This document shows, piece by piece, positions 17,196-24,873 of a stretch of 44,153 nucleotides of DNA; the stretch's first letter is position 1, and each line of letters begins with the position of its first letter. The stretch is from contig JACPNO010000049.1 in the NCBI GenBank assembly GCA_016185465.1, positions 24,392-68,544 on the forward strand, read 5' to 3'. A program made the position numbers and the translations under genes. The notes beneath the pieces were generated by a model. That model searched no databases. It saw only the letters and a list, made by a program, of their open reading frames with translations, and had not been told where the DNA came from. This DNA comes from Candidatus Solibacter usitatus. Its GTDB lineage: Bacteria > Acidobacteriota > Terriglobia > Bryobacterales > Bryobacteraceae.

Positions 17196-17437
17196 ATTTC
17201 TCGCAGAGGCGCAGAGAACGCAGAGATAAGAAGAATGAAGAAATTTAGCCTCTCGATTACGGAGTTTACGGCGAAGTTTCTGCGCTTGCTTGCTTCCGCA
17301 ACGCGAAAGCCTCTTCGCGGGAGTTGGAAGGACGTTCTCCAGGTGAAAGGAGACATCGTGCAATTTGATGCCTCCGAAGATTGGGAGAGTTCTCGCTAAA
17401 GAATTTTCTCTGCGGTCTCTGCGCCTCTGCGAGAAAT
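17196..17437. mobile_element. MITE-like element with 31-base terminal inverted repeats
   Basis: The 31 bases at 17196-17226 and the reverse complement of 17407-17437 differ at one position. The arm reads ATTTCTCGCAGAGGCGCAGA and continues with GA-rich sequence; GCAGAG/CGCAGAG-type arms are common dispersed intergenic repeats in acidobacterial and related genomes. The 180-base core has no transposase but does hold a 54-codon frame resembling an antitoxin. It fills the gap between frr and the cytochrome c gene. Confidence 0.65.
17235..17399 (+). pseudogene. Possible Phd/YefM-type antitoxin remnant inside the repeat element
   Basis: 54 residues from ATG 17235. The start (MKKFSLSITEFTAKFLRLL) resembles the SITEFKAK beginning of Phd-type antitoxins, and the end (SWKDVLQVKGDIVQFDASED) resembles their C-terminal G-x-VK/RIxGDIV..D..E/WE segment. 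The middle, normally about 30 residues carrying the TRRGKPVARLVP-like strand, is missing. No toxin gene follows. By eye only, so tentative; a short neutral open frame is the alternative. Confidence 0.35.
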
Positions 17438-17440
17438 GTC

Positions 17441-18220
17441 TTACTTTCCCGTTGCCGCCCAGCGCAGGTACACCGCGATGTCTCCCAGTTCCGCCGCAGT
17501 GTAGATTTTGGCAACGTCGCGGTGCGCCCACGACGGATTGGCTCGCAGTGACGTCACTTCGGCGCGGTTGAATGTCCGCAGCACGGGCGGAATCACGGTC
17601 AAATCGAATAACTGGATTTGGCCGCCGTTTTGCGCGAATTGCAGCGCCGGAAACGTCTCGCCATCGGCCAGCGTGGCGGTGAGAACATGCTGCGCCTTGA
17701 CGCTCCCTACGGCTGCTACCACATCGCGCGGGCTCTTCTCGGCGATCTTGGCCAGGTCGGGGCCGATGGCGTTTCCGCGTCCGCCCATGGCGTGGCAGAT
17801 GCCGCAATTGTCGCGTGTGGCATCGAAAAATGCCGAATGCCCGCGCTCGGCCAGCCGCGGCCCGTTGAAGTTCGGCAATGTAGCGGGGCCTACGCCGGGC
17901 GGCATGGGATTGGCGGGCGGCGCAGCTTCGGTGGCCGTGGCTAGGCTCACCACGTATTCGACCACGGCGCGCATATCGTCCGGCTTCAGACGGTCTTTCC
18001 AGCCGGGCATGGCGGAATTGGGAATGCCATCGGCCACCACGCGATCCAGATACTCTCGTGGAAAGGTCCGGCCGCGCAGCCGCGGACCGCGCGCCGCTGT
18101 GCCCGCTGCGCCGTGGCAGTAGCCTACCGAACAGGTTTGCGCGAAGATCGTTTCGCCGCGGGCTATGGTGGCGGGCGCCGCGGCGGACTGCGCCATCATC
18201 AGGGCGGCGGCCAGAATCAC
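17441..18220 (-). CDS. Dihaem cytochrome c, partner of the PQQ dehydrogenase
   Basis: 259 residues from a GTG that overlaps the PQQ dehydrogenase stop as GTGA. A short signal peptide (ILAAALMMAQSAAA) sends it to the periplasm. Two haem sites are visible: TCSVGYCHGAAG, which is CX4CH rather than CXXCH, about 30 residues from the start, and NCGICHAMGG, a normal CXXCH, in the middle. Met ligands are plausible at NSAMPGW and in the second half. The protein ends with AAELGDIAVYLRW, a usual cytochrome c tail helix. It most likely accepts electrons from the dehydrogenase. A longer frame runs up to 18679, but it overlaps the dehydrogenase and was rejected. Confidence 0.85.
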   Translation of the reverse strand: MILAAALMMAQSAAAPATIARGETIFAQTCSVGYCHGAAGTAARGPRLRGRTFPREYLDRVVADGIPNSAMPGWKDRLKPDDMRAVVEYVVSLATATEAAPPANPMPPGVGPATLPNFNGPRLAERGHSAFFDATRDNCGICHAMGGRGNAIGPDLAKIAEKSPRDVVAAVGSVKAQHVLTATLADGETFPALQFAQNGGQIQLFDLTVIPPVLRTFNRAEVTSLRANPSWAHRDVAKIYTAAELGDIAVYLRWAATGK

Positions 18221-19860
18221 GGTGTTCCCTCCGGCAGGGCGAATACGTAGAGCGTCGAGCCGGGCGGAAAGTCTTCGGTTTCGGGCCACAGCTGCGGCAG
18301 CAGGCCGGCCAGCGCCGAACCCCAGCCTGACGGCACGGCGACATATTGCCGCCCCTTCACGGAATAGGTGATCGGGGAGCCGCGATTGCCTGAACCGGTC
18401 TGAAAATTCCAGAGCTTGGCGCCCGTCTTGGCGTCCAGCGCGAAGAAATTTCCTTCCGGATCGCCGGTGAAGATCAGGTCGCCGGCCGTAGCCACCGCCG
18501 AAGCCAGCAGCGGATATTTCGACGGGTAGCTCCAGAACTTCTTGCCAGTTACCGGATCGTAGGCGTCCATGTGGCCGCCTGAGGGGCCCTTCTGCGCGGG
18601 CCGCAACTGGAAAACTCCGCCGAAGAAATTCCGGCCTTCTTTGGGCTCTTCCTTTTGTACAGTGACTTCCTGACACCACTCAATTCCGGTCGTGTAAAAC
18701 CAGCCGGTGCGAGGCGAATAGGCGCCGTGATTCCACTGGCGGCCGCCGCCGATGCTGGGGCAAATGATGGTCGGCTTGCCGACGGGAGGCTCATTGCGGC
18801 CCACCAGCTCGCCTTTTTCATTGACGCCCTTGATCCAGGTAATGTTCTCGGCGACCGGCCAGGCGGAAATAAATTCGCCGTTGGTGCGGTCGACCACGAA
18901 AGCGTATCCGCCCTTGTTGACGTTGAGCAGCAGCTTGCGCATCGTGCCCTTCACAGGCGCGTCGAACAACACGCATTCGTAGGCGCCATCGAAATCCCAG
19001 ACGTCGTGCGGAATTTCCTGGTAGTACCATTTCAGCGTTCCCGTCTCGGGGTCGAGAGCGATGATGCTGTCGGTGTAGAGATTCGATCCCTTGCGCGCTT
19101 CGCCGTAAAAATCGGCGGCGGCGTTGCCCACGCCCCAGTAGACCAGGTTCAGTTCGGGATCGTAGGAGCCAGTCATCCAGGTGGATCCGCCGCCCGCCTT
19201 CCAGCTATCGCCCAGCCAGGTATCGTGGCCCTTTTCGCCGGGGCCCGGAATCGTCCAGAACCGCCAGACCTTGCGGCCTGTTTTGGCGTCGAACGCGGTA
19301 AGGTAGCCGCGATGCGCCGAATCGCCGCCGGTGACGCCCACGATTACTTTGTCTTTGACCACCAGCGGCGCGCCGGTGATGTTGCAGCCGCATTGCTGCA
19401 TGTTTTCGACGGTGACGTTCCACAGTTCGCGTCCGGTTTTCTGGTCGAGCGCGACGACGTGGTTGTCGAGCGTGCCCATGAACACGCGCCCGCCGTCCAC
19501 CGCCACGCCGCGATTCCACGGACTGTACAGAATGCCGATTTCGCGCGGGTTCTGATAGAAATAGTGCCAGAGCGGCGCGCCCGTCACGGCATCCAGCGCG
19601 AAGACGCGATTCCACGCGGCTGCCAGGTACATCACGCCATCGACAACGATGGGCGTGGATTGTAGGCCGCCATCGATCTTGCCGGTCTGGAAGGCCCAAG
19701 CCGCGGAGAGCTTGCTAACGTTGGAGCGATTGATCTGGTCGAGCGCGCTATAGCGCCACGCGCTTTGCTGTCCGCCGTAGTGGGGCCAATCGGCGCGCGT
19801 CTCGCCGGTTTGCGCCAGCGCGAGAGCGGCGCAAATGAAGCCGCCCGCCAGGAGCTTCAT
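18217..19860 (-). CDS. PQQ-dependent alcohol dehydrogenase (quinoprotein, methanol/ethanol type)
   Basis: 547 residues with a signal peptide ending at ALAQTGE. Repeated beta-propeller W motifs run through it (VFALDAVTGAPLWHY, VVALDQKTGRELWNV, LTAFDAKTGRKVWRF, IIALDPETGTLKWYY, FFALDAKTGAKLWNF). The catalytic region reads IPHDVWDFDGAY: the first Asp is the base, and a second Asp two residues later is the position that marks lanthanide-binding members. The vicinal Cys pair usual before NRG is replaced (ILYSPWNRG), while a CGC occurs at QQCGCNITGAP. It oxidises alcohols in the periplasm; the substrate is unknown. It overlaps the DJ-1-like gene upstream (ATGA) and the cytochrome c downstream (GTGA), so the three form one unit. 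Confidence 0.9.
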   Translation of the reverse strand: MKLLAGGFICAALALAQTGETRADWPHYGGQQSAWRYSALDQINRSNVSKLSAAWAFQTGKIDGGLQSTPIVVDGVMYLAAAWNRVFALDAVTGAPLWHYFYQNPREIGILYSPWNRGVAVDGGRVFMGTLDNHVVALDQKTGRELWNVTVENMQQCGCNITGAPLVVKDKVIVGVTGGDSAHRGYLTAFDAKTGRKVWRFWTIPGPGEKGHDTWLGDSWKAGGGSTWMTGSYDPELNLVYWGVGNAAADFYGEARKGSNLYTDSIIALDPETGTLKWYYQEIPHDVWDFDGAYECVLFDAPVKGTMRKLLLNVNKGGYAFVVDRTNGEFISAWPVAENITWIKGVNEKGELVGRNEPPVGKPTIICPSIGGGRQWNHGAYSPRTGWFYTTGIEWCQEVTVQKEEPKEGRNFFGGVFQLRPAQKGPSGGHMDAYDPVTGKKFWSYPSKYPLLASAVATAGDLIFTGDPEGNFFALDAKTGAKLWNFQTGSGNRGSPITYSVKGRQYVAVPSGWGSALAGLLPQLWPETEDFPPGSTLYVFALPEGTP

Positions 19861-20396
19861 CGCGCCAGAACCGGGGCCGACGTGAGAACTGCGAGAGCAG
19901 CGCGGCAGAAGGCCGGCAGATCTTCCGGCTTGCGGGAAGTAACCAGGTTGCCATCCACCACGACTTCGGCGTCTTCATAGCGGGCGCCGGCGTTTATGAC
20001 GTCGTCCTTGATTGCGAAGAAGCAGGTGGCCCGTCGCCCTTTGAGAATGCCGGCGGAGCAGAGCACCCAGGGAGCGTGGCAGATTGCGGCGACCAATTTG
20101 CCTTGCGCGTCGAGATCCTTGACGAATTTTATGGCGGCGGGATGGCGGCGAATGTGATCCGGCGCATAGCCGCCGGGCACGACTACGCCATCGAAATCGG
20201 CGGCGCGCGCGTCGTCATAGGATTTATGGCTCTTGACCGGATAGCCCAGCTTACTGGTGTAAGTTTCGCCGGCCTTGGCGCCGACGGCGACCACTTCAGC
20301 GCCCGCTTCCTGCAGGCGGAAATACGGATACCAGAGCTCCATTTCCTGGTAAAGGTTGTCCACCAGGATGGCGATCTTTTTGCCTTTAAGTTCCAT
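19857..20396 (-). CDS. DJ-1/PfpI family protein
   Basis: 179 residues. KIAILVDNLYQEMELWYPY, GVVVPGGYAPDHIRRHP and the nucleophile elbow LVAAICHAPWVLCSAG (Cys-His) identify a PfpI-type protein, with the conserved Glu in the QEMELW region. Members act as glyoxalases, deglycases or peptidases; with an alcohol dehydrogenase next door a role in clearing reactive carbonyls is reasonable but inferred. Begins 20 bases after rpiB and overlaps the PQQ dehydrogenase by four bases. Confidence 0.9.
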   Translation of the reverse strand: MELKGKKIAILVDNLYQEMELWYPYFRLQEAGAEVVAVGAKAGETYTSKLGYPVKSHKSYDDARAADFDGVVVPGGYAPDHIRRHPAAIKFVKDLDAQGKLVAAICHAPWVLCSAGILKGRRATCFFAIKDDVINAGARYEDAEVVVDGNLVTSRKPEDLPAFCRAALAVLTSAPVLAR

Positions 20397-20416
20397 AGCG
20401 ATCCTCTTGTTGCAAT

Positions 20417-20872
20417 TTAGCTATCGCCGAATTCCGCTTCGAACTGCTCGATCTTGGCGACACGCCGGCGGTGCCGGTCGAGGTTGGAGAATCGGCTGTT
20501 GAGATACGTGCGCACCAGTTCCACTGCCAGCTCGGAGCCAACCACGCGGGCTCCCAGGCACATGACGTTCAGGCCGTCGTCTTCCACCGCCTGGTGGGCT
20601 GAAAACGTGTCGTGACAGGTGGCTGCGCGGACGCCTTTGAATTTGTTGGCGGCCACGCAGGCTCCGGCGCCGCTGCCGCAGATCAGCAGCGCGCGCTCGG
20701 CGCGGCCGCTGCGCAGGGCTTCGGCCACGGCGCGGGCGTAGTCGGGATAGTCGACCGGTTCAGTGGAATCGGTTCCGAGGTCCAGCGGCTCGTGTCCAAG
20801 CCGCCGGACTTCTTCCATCACGCGAGCTTTAAGCGGAAATCCGGCATGGTCTGCCGCGACTGCAATTTTCAT
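20417..20872 (-). CDS. rpiB: Ribose-5-phosphate isomerase B
   Basis: 151 residues from ATG 20872. KIAVAADHAGFPLKARVMEE, LDLGTDSTEPVDYPDYARAV, ALLICGSGAGACVAANKFKG and GLNVMCLGARVVG are the RpiB/LacAB blocks; the Cys of ICGSG is the catalytic base. It interconverts ribose and ribulose 5-phosphate. The frame stays open upstream to 20971 but that part is not family sequence. Head of the rpiB-pfpI-PQQ-cyt c run and divergent from the next gene, with 78 bases between. Confidence 0.93.
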   Translation of the reverse strand: MKIAVAADHAGFPLKARVMEEVRRLGHEPLDLGTDSTEPVDYPDYARAVAEALRSGRAERALLICGSGAGACVAANKFKGVRAATCHDTFSAHQAVEDDGLNVMCLGARVVGSELAVELVRTYLNSRFSNLDRHRRRVAKIEQFEAEFGDS

Positions 20873-20950
20873 GAGGATAAGTGTTTCATCATAACGCAGG
20901 TTGCCGAACGGGATATACTTTAGCGTCAATACATCAAAGGAGGCCAGCAC

Positions 20951-21799
20951 ATGCATTGGCCTATCCGGCACATGGCGCTTGGGCTGGGGCTAGCCCTGGT
21001 TGGCAGCGCGCAATCACCGCCCGAGACTTCGCCCGGCCACACCTGCGCCCAGATGGAACAGTTCCTGCGCAAAGGAAAAGTTGGCACCATGCGCGAGATC
21101 CCAAAAGGCACCACGCTTCCCAAACGGGCAACCCTCGAATACGAGGATGAGAAGCACGATGCCTCGATCCAGGCAGTCGATGTCACCAAGCCGTTTCAGG
21201 ATACGGAGCACGGCGCCGAAATGAATTTTCGCGATTCGTGGAAGTACAACGTAGCCGGATACGAACTCGCCAAGATGCTGGAGCTCAACATGGTGCCGCC
21301 CTACATCGAGCGCAACGCCGGCGGGCAGGCGGCATCGTTTTCCTGGTGGATCGACGGCACGATGATGGAATCCGACCGCGTACGCAAGAAGATCGAGCCT
21401 CCGGATGCCGCCTCCTGGAACAAGCAGATGCATGCCGTGCGCCTATTCCACGAGCTGATTTACGACTCGGATCCCAATCTGACCAATCTGCTCATCACCA
21501 AGGGCTGGCAGATCTGGATGATCGATTTCACGCGCGCCTTTCGCATGATGAAGGATGTGGCCAATCCCAAGAGCCTGTTGCAGTGCGACCGTAAGCTGCT
21601 GGCGCGGATTCGCGGGCTGAATAAAAGCATGGTGAAGGCCAAGCTGTCGCGCTGGCTCACCGGACCTGAAATCGATGGCCTGGTTGCGCGAGCGGCGAAG
21701 ATCGCCGAGCATTTCGACCGGGAAATTGCCGCTAAAGGCGAAGCCGCCGTGCTGTATGATTTACCGCGCACCAGCCAGGCCTGCGGCTCGGGATTGTAA
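20951..21799 (+). CDS. Secreted protein with PI3/PI4-kinase-like (HipA/FAM20-like) motifs
   Basis: 282 residues, ATG after a near-perfect AAAGGAGG site. Residues 1-20 form a signal peptide. The body fits the kinase-like superfamily seen in bacterial PI3/PI4-kinase-like proteins: residues 96-136 (SWKYNVAGYELAKMLELNMVPP and the following SFSWWID) match the N-lobe pattern 'xxEvaaYxLdrlLgl.mVPPtv', and residues 167-193 (FHELIYDSDPNLTNLLI, then IWMIDF) match the catalytic D-x-x-x-x-N and metal-binding I-D-F motifs, with Asp174, Asn179 and Asp192. Lys residues near 60-80 could serve ATP. Being exported, it would lack cytoplasmic ATP, which is odd. It touches the next gene by one base. Confidence 0.6.
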   Translation: MHWPIRHMALGLGLALVGSAQSPPETSPGHTCAQMEQFLRKGKVGTMREIPKGTTLPKRATLEYEDEKHDASIQAVDVTKPFQDTEHGAEMNFRDSWKYNVAGYELAKMLELNMVPPYIERNAGGQAASFSWWIDGTMMESDRVRKKIEPPDAASWNKQMHAVRLFHELIYDSDPNLTNLLITKGWQIWMIDFTRAFRMMKDVANPKSLLQCDRKLLARIRGLNKSMVKAKLSRWLTGPEIDGLVARAAKIAEHFDREIAAKGEAAVLYDLPRTSQACGSGL

Positions 21800-22386
21800 T
21801 GGAAATGCTTCGGCGTTCGTGCCTTCTGACCCTAATGGGTGCGGTCGCCAATGGATTCCAGGCGCCAACAGCCCAGCGAGCCGATGTTTACGCGATTTAT
21901 TCGCGATTGATGACGAATCCAAGAACGAGCTATGGCGCCGACAAGAACGAGATCTATCTGATTGCCGATACTACCGTACCAGGCACGCCCGAAGAGCCTT
22001 GCGTCCGTTTCCCCGCCGAATATCGGCGCGATTTTGACGAGATCATGTCCGGGTTCAATCGCGGCAGCGGTGAACGTGTGAAGTTAGAACCGGCCTTTCA
22101 TATAACGAAACCGTATGTGCTGCTTGACGGTAGCGCGGTGAAAGAGTTTGTGGAATTGTTTTCGTCGCCGAGGGTGCCCGAAACGCGTAGGAAGGTTTTT
22201 AAGAAGGCGACGGACCTGTTCCGTTTAACGGACGTGTATTTCAACCGGGACCGCACCATTGCGCTTACGGCAATTTCCACTCATTGCGGGCTCTTATGCG
22301 GGCGAGCAGACTGGAGAGTATTGGGCGGAGCAAGGAACGGCCAATGGGAAGAAAGGCCGTGGGTTACTTGCGACACGATATCCTAG
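21799..22386 (+). CDS. Secreted protein of unknown function, paired with the kinase-like gene
   Basis: 195 residues. ATG overlaps the previous stop by one base (TAATG), so the two are probably one operon. A signal peptide of about 20 residues (RRSCLLTLMGAVANGFQA) precedes a body with features I associate with an unnamed acidobacterial family: VYAIYSRLMTNPRTSYGADK, YLIADTTVPGTPEEPCVRFP, LTDVYFNRDRTIALTAISTH and an end with CG..CG and ERPWVTCDTIS. Four Cys suggest disulfides outside the cytoplasm. No enzyme motif recognised. Its last four bases overlap the opposing FG-GAP gene. Confidence 0.6.
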   Translation: MEMLRRSCLLTLMGAVANGFQAPTAQRADVYAIYSRLMTNPRTSYGADKNEIYLIADTTVPGTPEEPCVRFPAEYRRDFDEIMSGFNRGSGERVKLEPAFHITKPYVLLDGSAVKEFVELFSSPRVPETRRKVFKKATDLFRLTDVYFNRDRTIALTAISTHCGLLCGRADWRVLGGARNGQWEERPWVTCDTIS

Positions 22387-23435
22387 CGCCGATTCTGCCA
22401 CCACGAGATCGCGTCTTTGCGGAGGGTTACGATGTCGGGGCGGCCGTCGGAGTTCCAATCGGTGACGATGGCGTGCTGCACTGGCTCGCCGCTGGCTACG
22501 GTGCGCGGCTCGAAGCGGCCTCCGCCTGCGTTATGAAAAACGATCAGGCGGCCCGTGCCGCCGCGCTCGGCGACCAGCAGATCGAGGCGCCCATCGCCGT
22601 CGAAATCCGCGATCTGCAAACTATTCGGCCGGTCGAGCGCGAGCGCCCCTTCAAGGCGATGCTCGATCCAGAGTTGCTTGGGATCGGGCGGCTTCTCAAA
22701 CCATGCCAGGCGCGCCCCCGGGAGGCTGCGTTGCACCGCCACCAGATTTTGTGCGCCGGCTGCAAACAAATCCACCAGCTTCTCGCGCAGCAGGGCGGAT
22801 GAGAGCTCTTCGTTCCATAGTTCGATGGCAAACAAATGCCAGGGGAGCTCGAAGCTGGCGGGAGCTTTGATCCAGTCGTTGCCGGCGAGGATATCGGGAA
22901 TGCCGTCGCCATCCACATCGGCCATGCCCAGGCCGCCCTGCTGGGACGGCGTGTAGAAGGAATAGATTTCGGTGCGATGCCAGGGCTGCGTGGGATCGGC
23001 CGGAATCTCATAAAAACGCACCTGGGCGCCGCGATGAATCAGCAGAATACCTCGGCGGCCGAACAACGTTGCGGGCATGGTATCGGCTGCGTCCACGCCG
23101 GTATCGATGACGTGCCGCTTCCATGAACGCGTTTGCAGCCAGACCAGGGAGCGCTCCGGCGGCCCTTCGTTCAGCACCAGCGCGCCTGAGTCCAGCAGGC
23201 ACCCTCCTTCTCCGAAGGCAACGGCCGCGCGCGGGATCAGAACCTGCATTTTGCCGGAAGGAATTCCCCACTGAACCACGCGATTACCCCAAGCGGTCAG
23301 CATGCCGGGCGCGAGCGCGTAGCCGGCAAACGGCTCCCCGTGCAGGTTCTGGATTCGGCGCTCGATGAAGCGCGGCTCCTGCGGGATGGCCAGCGCGCCG
23401 GCGCAGAGCAGCCAGCTCGCCAATCGGATGAGCAT
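22383..23435 (-). CDS. Secreted FG-GAP/VCBS repeat protein
   Basis: 350 residues with a signal peptide (MLIRLASWLLCAGALAIP). Three calcium-loop repeats are clear: MADVDGDGIPDILAGNDW, IADFDGDGRLDLLVAERGG and VTDWNSDGRPDIVTLRKD, typical of FG-GAP beta-propellers that are exposed outside the cytoplasm and often bind partners or sugars. The N-terminal third lacks good repeats but continues the blade-like pattern (ALAPGMLTAWGNRVVQWG). Role unknown. The start codon lies inside the start region of the divergent SirB1-like gene. Confidence 0.8.
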   Translation of the reverse strand: MLIRLASWLLCAGALAIPQEPRFIERRIQNLHGEPFAGYALAPGMLTAWGNRVVQWGIPSGKMQVLIPRAAVAFGEGGCLLDSGALVLNEGPPERSLVWLQTRSWKRHVIDTGVDAADTMPATLFGRRGILLIHRGAQVRFYEIPADPTQPWHRTEIYSFYTPSQQGGLGMADVDGDGIPDILAGNDWIKAPASFELPWHLFAIELWNEELSSALLREKLVDLFAAGAQNLVAVQRSLPGARLAWFEKPPDPKQLWIEHRLEGALALDRPNSLQIADFDGDGRLDLLVAERGGTGRLIVFHNAGGGRFEPRTVASGEPVQHAIVTDWNSDGRPDIVTLRKDAISWWQNRR

Positions 23436-24276
23436 GAAGATGCTATTCTACGGCACGGTGAAACGACTGCTCGACCTGCTGGCGGGCCGCAATCAGGAGG
23501 TCAACCTGGATCAGGCCGCGCTTGAGCTGGCCGAGGTGGAGTTTCCAGGGCTGGCCATCGAGCCTTTCCTCGGACTGCTGGATTCTCACGCCGCTGAATT
23601 GTCGGAACGCATTATCGGCTCGATTTCCGGACTGGATTTCGTCACTACGGCCAATCGCTATCTCTTCGAAGAGCTGGGCTTCCGCGGCAACGCGAGCAAT
23701 TATTACGACGCCCGCAACAGTTGCCTGAACGAAGTGCTGACGGCGCGCGCCGGCATTCCCATCACCCTGTCGCTGGTTTATATCGAAATCGCGCGCAGGC
23801 TCGGCAAACCGGTGCGCGGCATTGGGTTGCCGGGCCATTTCGTAGTGCGTTATGACGATGGCGTTTATTCCACATTCATCGATCCCTTCAACGGCGGGCA
23901 GCTGCTTACGGCGGAGGAGTGCTTCACGCTGGCACGAACTGCGTCGGGCGTGGAATTGGAGCTCGATTCCCGGGCGCTTGAGCCGGTGAGCAAGCGGCAG
24001 ATCATGTTCCGCATGATCAATAATTTGCGGCGTGCCTACCAGGAGCGAGGCGCGACCGGCAAGGCGCTTGAGATTCTGAGTCTGCTGCTGCAGGCCAATC
24101 CCAATTCGGCGGAGGAGTACCGCCAGCGCGGCCTGATCCACTTGCAAGCAGAGCACATGACCGCCGCCCGCGCCGATCTTACGCGCTATCTGGAACTGGC
24201 GCCGGAGGCTCCCGACCGCAGCCATATCGAGGAACATTTGCGCTCCATTCAGCGCTGGCTGGCCGCCATCAACTGA
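23434..24276 (+). CDS. SirB1-like transglutaminase-fold protein with TPR tail
   Basis: About 280 residues. The central block NYYDARNSCLNEVLTARAGI, ITLSLVYIEIARRLG, GIGLPGHFVVRYDD and FIDPFNGGQLL is characteristic of the SirB1/YchA family, where the Cys, His and Asp positions form a transglutaminase-like triad (Cys of NSCLNEV, His of LPGHFVV, Asp of FIDPF). The C-terminal 80 residues are a TPR repeat (ALEILSLLLQANPNSAEEYRQRG and following). The biochemical role is not established. Possible starts are ATG 23434, ATG 23440 and GTG 23458; none has a good ribosome site, and the first overlaps the start codon of the opposing gene. Confidence 0.82.
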   Translation: MKMLFYGTVKRLLDLLAGRNQEVNLDQAALELAEVEFPGLAIEPFLGLLDSHAAELSERIIGSISGLDFVTTANRYLFEELGFRGNASNYYDARNSCLNEVLTARAGIPITLSLVYIEIARRLGKPVRGIGLPGHFVVRYDDGVYSTFIDPFNGGQLLTAEECFTLARTASGVELELDSRALEPVSKRQIMFRMINNLRRAYQERGATGKALEILSLLLQANPNSAEEYRQRGLIHLQAEHMTAARADLTRYLELAPEAPDRSHIEEHLRSIQRWLAAIN

Positions 24277-24372
24277 GCGATATTACGCAGTTTTGGCGCA
24301 GCGCAAGGCGTAACTCCAGGGCATGATTGGCCGAGTGTCCTGGCCCTTCACTTGCAAATAAGGAATTTGGAA

Positions 24373-24384
24373 GGGAGGCCTCCC
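24373..24384 (+). promoter_or_regulatory. Palindromic ribosome-binding site of the YbaK-like gene
   Basis: GGGAGGCCTCCC is a perfect 12-base palindrome containing the Shine-Dalgarno GGGAGG and abutting the ATG. It could pair within or between transcripts and dampen translation; that is inference. Confidence 0.35.
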
Positions 24385-24873
24385 ATGATGCTCGCCAAGC
24401 TGGAAACACTTCTCGATGTGCACGGCATTCATTACACGCATACTATTCACAAACCCGCGTTTACCGCCCGCGATGTCGCCAAGGCGGAAGATCTTCCGGT
24501 GAGCCGCATCGCCAAATGCGTTGTATTCTTTGGCGAAGAGGGCTATGGCATTGCGGTAATACCCGGCGACCGCAAAGTGGACCTGCATGAACTGCGGGCG
24601 CTGTTCAATCAGCCGCACCTCCGCCTGGCGACGGAAGAGGAATTGACAAAGCTTTTCCCGGAGAGCGAATTGGGCGCCATGCCGCCTTTCGGCAATCACG
24701 TTGGGCTGCCGGTGTATGTGGATAGCAGCCTGGCCGTCTACGACACCATCGCTTTCAACGCCGGCACGCACCGCGACGTTGTGCATATGAATTTTCTGGA
24801 TTTCGAGCGCCTGTCAGGAGCGACGATCTTGCCCTGCGCCGTGGCGGTGAGCGCCCGCGGAGCCAGCGGATAG
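24385..24873 (+). CDS. YbaK/ProX-type aminoacyl-tRNA deacylase
   Basis: 162 residues. HYTHTIHKPAFTARDVAKAE, RIAKCVVFFGEEGYGIAVIP, KVDLHELRALF, TEEELTKLFPESELGAMPPFG and VYVDSSLAVYDTIAFNAGTH follow the YbaK/EbsC fold, which clears mischarged tRNA in trans. ATG 24385 directly follows the palindrome GGGAGGCCTCCC, which contains the ribosome site. The last 60 bases overlap the opposing methyltransferase gene. Confidence 0.87.
   Translation: MMLAKLETLLDVHGIHYTHTIHKPAFTARDVAKAEDLPVSRIAKCVVFFGEEGYGIAVIPGDRKVDLHELRALFNQPHLRLATEEELTKLFPESELGAMPPFGNHVGLPVYVDSSLAVYDTIAFNAGTHRDVVHMNFLDFERLSGATILPCAVAVSARGASG

Noticed and set aside
17178-18344. Minus-strand frame containing a SYLCVLCASA stretch
   Set aside because: That stretch is the translated arm of the inverted-repeat element, a known source of false genes; the true cytochrome frame is a different one.
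18655-19665. Plus-strand frame of 336 codons opposite the PQQ dehydrogenase
   Set aside because: Shadow of the beta-propeller gene; no start signal, domain or context.
24277-24372. Small gene or tRNA between the SirB1-like and YbaK-like genes
   Set aside because: No frame with a start signal and no cloverleaf-like pairing could be found in the roughly 100 bases.
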